DNA of 64,000 bases from Cylindrobasidium torrendii FP15055 ss-10 (lineage: Eukaryota > Basidiomycota > Agaricomycetes > Agaricales > Physalacriaceae), in assembly GCA_000934385.1 (NCBI GenBank), contig KN880442.1, positions 1 to 64,000 on the forward strand, written 5' to 3'. Below the pieces are notes generated by a model. The model did no database searches, was not told the DNA's origin, and saw only the letters and a program-made list of their open reading frames with translations. Shown here piece after piece: positions 55,983 to 64,000 of the stretch. Both the position numbers and the translations under genes were made by a program. Positions within the stretch are counted from its first letter, which is position 1, and each line of letters starts with the position of its first letter.

Positions 55983-57062
55983 CTACTTGGCATCGGCGAC
56001 TTCGCCACACGATTTACACTTCCTCAGTCCCTCTTCTGTCATCCACTTCTGAATAATTGGCTTCAACTGCGTTCCCAGATCCGTGACATGGAACGATTCC
56101 TCGTAGATGATTGTTGGCGTTGGATGATTGCCCTTTGTGCAGTACCAGCGAAGAGAGTCTGCGACACGGTTAGTAAATGGAATGCGTTGAAGCGGGTCGA
56201 AAAGTTGCCAACTTACCAATGGCCTCAGTAGGTCGCTCGCGTTCCATTACAAGACCAATGGTATCGGCGAAGCGGACGGGGTTGTGTGGAACGTTACCTA
56301 GACAAGGCAACGTATCAGCATCGAATCTGGACAGTCATGTACGCTGTCGAAGGATATACCTGGCAACATGAACATCTCCCCCTCCTTGATATGGATGTCG
56401 CGGAATACCCCATCGTCGACGACGCGTAGGAGCATAGCACCTTTGTGCTGGTAGAACCATTCCTACGAGGTTTTCGTAAGCTCAACTACGCGTAGGGAAG
56501 GCGATCTCCGAGGGAGTACACGAGCTCACCTCTGTCTCGTTTACATGATAGTCTCGTCGCTCGTTGGGACCGCCGACGACCATGAGGACGAAGTCTCCAC
56601 CGCGATACAAACAGAAGTTGTTCACCTGCATGGGTAAGAAGGTCAGAGATGGAATTCAAGGAGCCAAGGATTCGAGAAAGAGGAGTGTCTGGCTGAATGG
56701 CTACAAGGGAAAGTGCAAAGATGGGATAGGTGGTATGAAATACTAATGGACAGAGGTTGATTGTATGAAGTGCTTCGGGCAGCATGCGATGCGCACAAGG
56801 AGCGAGGGACGTCGTGGAATGCATGGGGCACATGAAAAGTGGAACGATGGGTGATGGTACATAATGAGAAGGGGCCAAGGAGCGAACAAAATTTAAGAGA
56901 CAATGGAGAGACAGCATTTGATTCGATAGTCCATAGTGCACGATTTCATGCAATAAGACTACAAGGTGCAGATGGAGATGCAACACGCACAGGCGGCTTC
57001 AGTTTCTCCTCCCCATGCTCCGCAATCCAGGCGGGGAAGTTGATAGGCGGTGCAAGCGGCAT
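55983..57062 (-). CDS. BNA1: 3-hydroxyanthranilate 3,4-dioxygenase
   Basis: Exons 57062-56991, 56625-56530, 56462-56360, 56297-56217 and 56158-55983 give 175 residues, the usual size. It opens the ring of 3-hydroxyanthranilate in the kynurenine route from tryptophan to quinolinate and NAD. The cupin core is clear: [49 protein letters not shown] (His and Glu iron ligands), [20 protein letters not shown] (second His) and DSLRWYC. The C-terminus keeps a cysteine pair (CKSC), as in the second metal site known from fungal and bacterial enzymes. Cytosolic. The first intron is 365 nt, far above the local norm, and holds a long minus-strand frame of no recognised content. Confidence 0.95.
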
Positions 57063-57563
57063 GATTCTTGATATGCGTGACCAGGGATTTATAGGAAAGC
57101 TCAGCAGAGAAGAGAAGAGACGATGGGAGTACTAGTCAGAAACCCAAAGACGCTCAGTAATCTCCTCTGGCCATCGGGCCGGCCGAGACGCGCTCTCGAT
57201 CTCCCTTGATCCGTGGATGTGTGGCCATAGTGGCATAGACTCATGTTTAGACACTGTGGTCTGTGTTTCGAACAGGCGTTGGGTATCGAGAAAACCAGGT
57301 CTGCGAAGAGCAAGGCAGCCCAAGGGGAAGAAGGTAACGCAGATAAAACAATCATGAGTATTACTAGGTAGCCACCTTACTCGAGAGGTACTGTATCCAT
57401 TATCCAGGAATGTCGTCCTTTGGGCACTTGAACATCGCCGGAGACGCACATCAGGACGACACACGTCGCGGAAAAACAGTCAGTAATAGGCCATTGCGCA
57501 TAGGTAATAGGTTATTGGTACATAGAGAAAGATAGATCGTAAGATGAACAGGGTATATGGACA
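57063..57563. other. Promoter of the dioxygenase gene and 3' end of the next gene
   Basis: No coding signal is seen. The frames present are antisense or leader-like. Confidence 0.5.
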
Positions 57564-58502
57564 TTACAACTTCCCACCGACGACGCCCTCGAAGGCCGGT
57601 TCCGCGAGCGTATCGCTGGTAGTACTACTCCTGGTGCCAGCGCTCCTCTTGCTACTCTTCCGCTTCTTCTTGGGTATCTGCATGGGCGACATGGGCCCGT
57701 ACTGCTGCCCGATGACCATCGGGTCCTGCTGTTGGAACAATGGGGTCTGGGGGGAGAATGGTGCGCTAGAGCTCGTCGCACTCGAACGCGAATGTGTCTG
57801 TGAGCCGTCGGCTCCAGAGGAACGGCCAGGTTTACTGTAATAGACAGCGCCATCCAGGTCGGCTTCGTCGTCGTCTGCGTGTGGTGACATCGCCGGTACC
57901 TCCAAGAACTCGTCCTCCGCCCTGTAGACAGCAGGGACCTGGCCGCTGCCCTGGAAACCCTGGAAATGCTGCTCCTCTTGGGGATGATGGATGGAAATGG
58001 ATAGCCGCTCGCGGGCCTTTCGCTCCCTCCTGCGTTTCCGACGCTCGTCCTTCTCACGGCGCCGCTGCACCTCCTCGGCGGTGACAGTGTCTACATCGAG
58101 TGGGGCGGCATCAGAGTCGTATCTACCCCGCGGTCTTGGGGGAACATCGCTGCCCTCGGTACTCGTGCTCTGCGTCCTCGTCCGAATCGGCGCTGACGGC
58201 AACAACGAGTCTTCATCCCCCTCCAACCTGATACCTTTCTGCCGCCTGCCAAACAGATTGTCCATCCCACACATCGTGAGCGTGCGTTTCTTGCGTTTAT
58301 TTGAATGTGGGCGGAAGTTGGAGTGCAGGGAGACAGCGTCACCTTCACTGTCGGATGCGAGGAGGGCAGCCAGGTCGGGGTTTGAGACATTACGAGAGCG
58401 TGAGCGGTGCTCGTCATCGCTGCTGCCGCTGCCGGAGCACATGGGGAAGCAGTTGCTCATCGCTGCGCGCAGCGTATCCGTCCAGGAGATATCCATAGCC
58501 AT
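57564..58502 (-). CDS. Uncharacterised disordered basic protein
   Basis: Single exon, 312 residues. It begins MAMDISWTDTLRAAMSNCFPM; a second Met two codons on could also serve. Cysteines near the N-terminus (NCFPMC) could be acylated, but that is speculation. The rest is low complexity: a Ser/Asp-rich stretch, RRQKGIRLEGDEDSLLP, a strongly basic helix at about 145-170 (RREKDERRKRRRERKARER), acidic EDEFLEVPAMSPHADDDEAD, and a Lys/Ser-rich tail (KKKRKSSKRSAG). The basic clusters look like nuclear localisation signals. No known domain is seen; the pattern resembles conserved hypothetical proteins of Agaricomycetes. The codon pattern and long clean frame make it a real gene. Confidence 0.7.
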   Translation of the reverse strand: MAMDISWTDTLRAAMSNCFPMCSGSGSSDDEHRSRSRNVSNPDLAALLASDSEGDAVSLHSNFRPHSNKRKKRTLTMCGMDNLFGRRQKGIRLEGDEDSLLPSAPIRTRTQSTSTEGSDVPPRPRGRYDSDAAPLDVDTVTAEEVQRRREKDERRKRRRERKARERLSISIHHPQEEQHFQGFQGSGQVPAVYRAEDEFLEVPAMSPHADDDEADLDGAVYYSKPGRSSGADGSQTHSRSSATSSSAPFSPQTPLFQQQDPMVIGQQYGPMSPMQIPKKKRKSSKRSAGTRSSTTSDTLAEPAFEGVVGGKL

Positions 58503-60185
58503 GTATATGCGTCGGTATCTTGCAAAGTCGTTGCCAGATGGTGGTGAGAGAGGAAAATTTCACAGTGTGTTGCCAACGTGTGGGTGTGGGGGAAGAAGGG
58601 CAAGCAAGGGGAGCGCGTGATTCTGCCGGCACAGTCTGCCGGGGCCCGACGCCGGGCAAAGGATATTCGGCATCGCGACTGCCAGTGCGCTGTGTTTTGT
58701 CGAGCACAAATCCATCGAGAGGTCGTTCGAGCAGAGAGAAATGAGCGAGCGGGATGGCATGGGCGCATGTAACAATTGACTGTGATTGACATAATTCATT
58801 CAATGGTGACTGGTCCCAGGAAATCGGATCACGGGCCGATCACCGACTCAAATGTGTTCTTAACTCTTAAGTGCCAAGTAAGTTCCCCACGGAGAACATG
58901 GTCTATATAAGCTATACAGGTTTATGGAAATGAAGTCTACTTTGGAGACGATCTCCAGTGGGTTTCTCAACAGCGATGAGCAAAAGGGCCACTGAATATA
59001 GTTGGTTATTATGCCGTTGGGACTTGGGAGGTCAGTGAAAATGAAGTGTAGCTTAGTGCCTGTCACTTAGTCTTGGGACACAACTACAGCGCATTTACAC
59101 GTGAACACACTGAATTCCAAGGTAATCATTGCGTTATACCTACCCATTCCACTACCAGGAATCCCAGACTATTAACACCTCAGAGGCTCAACCGCCACCA
59201 CTCTGACATGGTTGTCATTACGAATCATTCTCCAACCAGAAGAGTGTATGAGGAATAGTTCAGTCAAGGGAGGTCACAGCCAATGAAAATTAGTCAATGG
59301 TATGCTTTTCCTCCATAAAAAGCACATTGAAGGCGCCGTTTTCGACCAGTGCTTGCACAGTGGAAACAATGGACACAGCGCTTCCTTACCTAAGAGGGCA
59401 TTGTTTATGATTTTTCAAGGTTTCTAAGGGAGATATCCCGTTAATTTTTTTTTGTCTGCTATCTTTGGGCGCGAAGACACAAAGTGAACAACGAAATAAA
59501 TAAATTGGCTCTCAACGATGAAGCACACCAAGCAACGGTCTTATCTCATCCAAGCAAGCAAATGAGACACCCATCCGCACCCACGTTCGAAAGTAGGAAC
59601 TTGGTCTGCGATGCCCCCCATTCCGACACACCAACTTCGTAACACAAGCCCCGAACTCTCACACACGTTCGTTCGTATTCGGTGCTAAGAATCACAAAGT
59701 AAGCTGAAGATTGGCGTGGTCTTCTCTGAGGCTATCAGGCCAGGTTCCCCACAAGTCTTTGGTAAGTAGAATGCGTTCCCACGCAGAAGAGCTGCGACCA
59801 CGGTCGCAGTAGAATTACACTCGTGAATCTATACAGACTGGCGGCCCCGCTGGACAACAGCGCGCGAAGGCAACAGGCAGCACAAATCGTAACCATTGAA
59901 CCATGAAGTCTATCCGTAAAATTGCACGTAACAAACGAGAGGGTAGCTGGGAAATATAACTTAAGCACAGGCTCAGGAAAACAATAAGAAATACAAGAAA
60001 ATGTTGGTCATAAGGGATCGTTCCAACCAAGTTCCAACTCGTTTCTCGGCGTGAGTCTTGCCCAATCCGTTGGGCTGTAAAAAAATATGGCGCGTGTACA
60101 CCCCGATCTCCACGGGGCGGCATTTACACCGGAGGATGAGGCTGATGTCTCTGTGATGGCTGGCTGGCGGGAAGCGGTCTGCGGA
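58503..60185. other. Intergenic region, 1.7 kb
   Basis: It holds the promoter of the basic-protein gene and the 3' flank of the next one. Frames near 58.4-58.8 kb on the minus strand overlap the promoter and look accidental. Nothing else is supported. Confidence 0.5.
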
Positions 60186-60644
60186 CTACTCGAAGAGCAG
60201 ACGGCATGTCATGAATGCGAATATCGCCTCCGAGAAAGTCATCAAGGGCGGCCCAAAGTCGATAGACACCTGGCTGGATGTATCGGATTCGAGGATGTAC
60301 AGGCCGTCCGAAGTGTACTCGGTGGTCGCGCCATAGAACATTTCGTCTCTTGTTTCGATGAGGTCGGAAGTCTCCAGCTTTGGCGGGGGCGCTGTGCAAA
60401 CAGTGTTAGCTGTACTGCGCTTAGACAGGAGAGGGTGCGAGGGACAAATGGCTTTGCTAGGCAATGTGGGCCGGAGGGGAATAGAGAGGGAGGGCGCCAA
60501 CGAACAGGGATGAGGGGGCTCGGCCAACGATGATTGACAGACACAGGGGATGGAATACGCACTCGCTGGAGGTTGCTTCGACCGCGTCCTGCGCTCCTTC
60601 TTACGACCACGTTCACCGGCGACGGATTTAGCTGCACACGACAT
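60186..60644 (-). CDS. Small unknown protein, two exons
   Basis: Exons 60644-60563 and 60391-60186 give 95 residues. The N-terminus (MSCAAKSVAGERGRKKERR) is strongly basic. The second exon gives a compact acidic part (LETSDLIETRDEMFYG, TSDGLYILESDTSSQVSIDFG) ending MTCRLLFE. The 171-nt intron is longer than usual but has a good GTGCGT donor and a GCACAG acceptor, and it joins the two halves in frame. No family is recognised. It might be a fungal-specific small nuclear or cytosolic protein. Confidence 0.5.
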   Translation of the reverse strand: MSCAAKSVAGERGRKKERRTRSKQPPASAYSIPCVCQSSLAEPPHPCSLAPSLSIPLRPTLPSKAICPSHPLLSKRSTANTVCTAPPPKLETSDLIETRDEMFYGATTEYTSDGLYILESDTSSQVSIDFGPPLMTFSEAIFAFMTCRLLFE

Positions 60645-61499
60645 GTTCAGATTATTGGTTACCGAGCGATTTTCGACCACGCACCACCAGGCATATCCAA
60701 CTCGCATATCCTTCCTTGTTTTCCGCGGTTATATGTGTCCGTATTCCAGATCCTATCCAGCACTGGCGGGCGGTGCAGCAAACCGCAGCGGCGATGGTGG
60801 TAGGAGGAAGAGGAAAACAGGATCAGCGGTCGAGGTAATAAGAGCCATTCCGGTGGTTATTCAATTTCGCTGCCAAGGACCCATCGCAGCGGAAAGAACG
60901 TTGGTTTCCCACGTCACCACGTGCGTAAGTCTTCGATCTTAATAGCGCCACACTTTAGAAAGGCTTATAACCACTCTCCGAGCGTGTCTTGTGGACAGTA
61001 CAAAGACCGGACTATACAGGTATATCCAGTCATTAGTCTTGGAAGACGATTATCACCGTCCTGGTGGACGAACGAAGCATTAGTATCCTCGTGTGCAGGC
61101 AAATCGCAGTCAATGCGCATCAGCACTGCCTAACGCTTTGCCCACACTGCCAGAGGGGACAGCACAGGTGCCATGAACAGGAAACTTTCAATTCCGGGTG
61201 ACAAACAGTCAATGTCATACCAAGTGAAACGCGCGTCACAAGAGCTACATAGCTACGGAAGGTCCTCGGAGGAGTAGAAAAAGGCTAAAGAAGCTCGCTG
61301 CTAGACTCGAAGGAGAGGCAACGGTAACCTTTAAAGGTGCGAAGAATCTACTTACTCAGTGGCACCGCTATCCGCCGATTGCTGATCGAATGCAATGCAG
61401 CCTCATGTTGTCCAAGGCGGCGCGCTTCTTGCTTGTTTCCCATCACCATCCCAAACTACTTGCGCGCTCACAGTTACTGCCTGGATTCATTGAACGGCT
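60645..61499. other. Divergent promoter region between the small gene (-) and the Goodbye-domain gene (+)
   Basis: 855 bp between two outward-facing start codons. No coding signal is seen. Confidence 0.5.
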
Positions 61500-63483
61500 A
61501 TGTCGATTACAACGACTTCGCCGCAAATGCGGGCGCGCGCTTCATTCGAAGCCGCCTTGCGTGAATATCATAAGCGCACGGGATACGACATTTTGTCTGG
61601 TAGTGCCGCATCTGCAGCTGGCCTTTCCAGTGACGATGGCCCTGCTGCAATCCATACTGCATTACGATCTATGCTCGCAGGCGTGCGTGACTCGCAGGAT
61701 GGTAGGCTCGACAATGCTCTCGCAAAGGTTTTGGACGCCCTACTTCTTTTTACTGAAATCAGTGGGGAGTTTGCCGACACCTTGGTGTGTAGTAAGTAAC
61801 AGTCTGCGCGCTATGTGATGCTTAACTTTGCTCACAGCAAGCCCCCGGTGGGAAGGGCATCTTTGTCGCATTTGGACTTTTCCTCAAGGCGTGTGCTTCG
61901 AGTGCTTCAATATATAATCAAACACTGACCTTGTGTGCTACGCTACAGACCATGAAGAACTACCAGGACAGGAAAGGGGAACTGGCAGCACTCCTCACCG
62001 ATGTCTCCGACTTTCTTGAGCGCTTCTCAGTTCGTGAGCATCTCGATTTCGACGACACATGGAACCACGAGCTGTGTACGAGGATATTCATCAATGTCCT
62101 CGATGTCTTCGCTCTCGTTACCAAGATCCTCAAGGGCAGGATATCTAGAGGTGGGTATCATGGTAGGATGCGATATCCATTGTTGATAGATCGATGTGGT
62201 CAGTGCTTCGAGGTGTCGGGGCGGCGCTCCTGAGTAACAAGGATATCAGAGACGCGTCTGCCTTACTTCACCGCAACATCGACGCCGAGACGCGATGGAC
62301 TTGCGTCGAAGTACTCGCTGCGGTCGAACGAGGTTTGTGTCACATTCTTTTCACAAGTCTCATTCTCACTCGAGGACATTGAATAGTATCCCTGGGCGTC
62401 GAACTCGCTAACGCAACACTGGCCACGACATCTGCGGCTATGGAATCCCAGACCGTCGTCCTGAACTCCCACACCTCAGAGCTTGGCGCTATCCGCAACG
62501 ATGTGCAAGAGTGTCTTGCGTTCGTCCACGCTTTTCGCACGGCTGACCGGGAGTCATGGTCTTCGCCTGTTGTTCGGAATGTAGTGTCTTCCACTGACCT
62601 TTCCATCCATCGCGCGACGTCCACCGACGTCGACATCTACACCGTCGCCCGCGACGCAATGGTAGTCTTCGGCCGCCTCACTTCAACGCAGGTGACAGGA
62701 GAAATCCGCGTCCCAGTAGCATGCTCTGTCGTGCTCGCCATGGCCATGTCTCCCGACATTCCAATCCTCTTCAGAATGATGCTCGCTAACATGATGTCGT
62801 TCTTCATGTGGCACCAGGTCATGATGCCGATGAGGGTTACGCTCACTGTCACGGTCATCGTATGGCCTACACGGGTTCAAGTGCCGTTGTCTGCTATGAG
62901 GAGCTACGAGGTATGTTGGGTCTGCATTCGCTGGAGTCGTCTGGAAATGAAACACTGTTGTTCCAGTCATACAAACTTGCGATGCGCGAAATGTTCTGTG
63001 ATCCTGACTCTAGGGAGTACAGAATCTTTGCTGCAGATTCTACTGAGCCACGACAGCGCCTCCTCCATTCATATGAGTGGCTCTTCGATGATTGTCCGTG
63101 GGAGTTGGACCCAGGGACGGAAATTGAAGTACCTCTTGACTCTGCTCCTCTCCAAAAAGTCAAGCCTGAGTCAGACTATGTACCATGCCCATACTGTGGA
63201 CGCCATAATGCTTCCCAGACAAAGTGGCAGAGCTACGACGAGATGCAGTGGTATGGGTCTGTATTTGGATATTTCGGCAGCTGACTCCTTGTACAGTGCT
63301 GGATGCAGCTATGTTTTCATCATCAAATCGAGTTCAAAGAGTATCGAAACGATAGGTGGAAGTCCCTCGTATATAACTCAACTTGAACGAAAAATCACTG
63401 GGCTTCTTGGTTGGACTGCAGAACAGTATAGACCCCTTCTTAGTCATCACAATGGAACCGATCGGTGTGCAAACAAATATTGA
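61500..63483 (+). CDS. Goodbye-like N-terminal plus ubiquitin-like domain protein with zinc ribbon
   Basis: Exons 61500-61784, 61838-61888, 61949-62150, 62204-62332, 62387-62910, 62967-63250 and 63297-63483 give 553 residues. The helical N-terminus (QMRARASFEAALREYHKRTG, GKGIFVAFGLFLK, DVFALVTKILKGR) matches the Goodbye-type domain at the front of fungal STAND/NLR proteins. After an amphipathic middle comes an ubiquitin-like domain (about 375-465: RVQVPLSAMRSYE, YKLAMREMFCDPD, PWELDPGTEIEVPLD) and a zinc ribbon C471-PY-C474 ... C492-AG-C495 whose second half appears only after splicing. There is no NACHT or NB-ARC ATPase. Fungal NLR-related proteins act in non-self recognition and cell death; this one would be an ATPase-less relative (inference). 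Intron 2 (60 nt) would start with GC; if retained it adds 20 in-frame residues. Confidence 0.75.
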
Positions 63484-63788
63484 CTAGATCCTATTTGTAA
63501 TTGACTACTGTGCTCATATACTCATGACGGATGATGATGGAATACAAGTTCAGTTCCATCTTCACTACATTCTTGTCATCTGCGCAGCGCTGCAAAATCA
63601 AATGATTCAAATGCCTTACGCGGTACTGCTGTATATGGCTGTAAGTCTACTTTTCGTGAGTGGAATTTGAGCGACGTGAGCAGTTCGCAATCATACACAG
63701 GATGGGTACTGACCTGCAGCTGATTAGATTTTTCTAGTCTTTAATATTAAATATTTATTCGTCTGTAGACTCCGATATTGAGCAAACA
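63484..63788. other. 3' flank of the Goodbye-domain gene
   Basis: Short AT-rich convergent region; no coding signal is seen. Confidence 0.5.
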
Positions 63789-64000
63789 TCAAGGACGGGC
63801 TTGTGCGCGGATGCCGGCCCCGGGTCTTGGGTTGGATACTAGGGCCCCCGCGAGTCCCAAGTAGCAGGCGACGCAGCGAGTAACTGCTCGGCTAACATCG
63901 TCTGTGGAAAGGCAACCGTATAGCTTGGTCATGAAAACCACTTTCTCGCGAGGGATGTTGTACCTTAAGGCCTGGCCGAGACGGCGTTTAGACTGTCCGT
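63789..64000 (-). pseudogene. Aldo/keto reductase fragment, cut by the window edge
   Basis: Reading leftwards from the window edge, the frame gives GQSKRRLGQALRYNIPREKV then VFMTKLYG, which matches the strand 2 to strand 3 region of fungal aldo/keto reductases (xxLGxALxxYxIPRxxVVxMTK). The frame then drifts and stops at 63789-63791. A neighbouring frame resumes with HKPVLDVCSIS, which resembles the next conserved block (RKHIFDxVxAS), so the gene looks frameshifted or has an unrecognised intron. The upstream part lies outside the window. Most likely a decaying copy, but a normal gene with an intron cannot be excluded. Confidence 0.45.

Noticed and set aside
62808..63284. 158-codon frame (DADEGYAHCHGHRM...) inside the Goodbye-domain gene
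   Set aside because: First read as an exon, but the other frame continues through RVQVPLSAMRSYE and joins the ubiquitin-like domain in phase; this one shares only exon 6 downstream.
1..64000. CRISPR arrays, rRNA genes, bacterial-type operons
   Set aside because: No regularly spaced repeats or rRNA sequence seen; the window is intron-rich eukaryotic DNA.

Overview
The window is nuclear DNA of a filamentous basidiomycete, most likely an Agaricomycete. Genes are dense and on both strands, and most are split by introns of about 42-60 nt with GT(A/G)NG donors and CAG/TAG acceptors. Gene content also fits: copper radical oxidase, RUS/DUF647, F-box-like LRR proteins, a Goodbye/ubiquitin-like protein. 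All exon chains below were joined by hand and their lengths checked for a continuous frame; none is backed by transcripts.

Layout. 1-18.8 kb: membrane-anchored copper radical oxidase (-), an unknown protein (-) sharing a divergent promoter with a RUS-family protein (+), a small secreted protein (+), a large RING-H2 protein (+), two F-box-like proteins (-) and a bZIP-like factor (+). 19.0-28.8 kb: five related two-finger C2H2 genes, all on the minus strand, with an intron at one conserved site and a shared RGPD motif. A Gly/Thr-rich mini-gene without fingers sits among them. This is the most unusual part of the window. 29.8-39.7 kb: two small mitochondrial-type proteins (-), then ATG12 (+), an NRAMP metal transporter (+), a short-chain dehydrogenase (+) and glycyl-tRNA synthetase (+). 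39.7-52.6 kb: a gene-poor stretch with only one small multi-exon candidate (44.6 kb). 52.6-64 kb: TRAPP subunit TRAPPC6/Trs33 (-), a cytidine-deaminase-fold protein (+), 3-hydroxyanthranilate 3,4-dioxygenase (-), two unknown proteins (-), a Goodbye plus ubiquitin-like domain protein (+), and a decayed or partial aldo/keto reductase at the right edge (-).

The housekeeping genes (GlyRS, ATG12, TRAPPC6, HAAO, NRAMP) belong to unrelated pathways and form no operon-like unit. The zinc-finger cluster looks like a local tandem expansion. No rRNA, tRNA, CRISPR or intact transposon was recognised.
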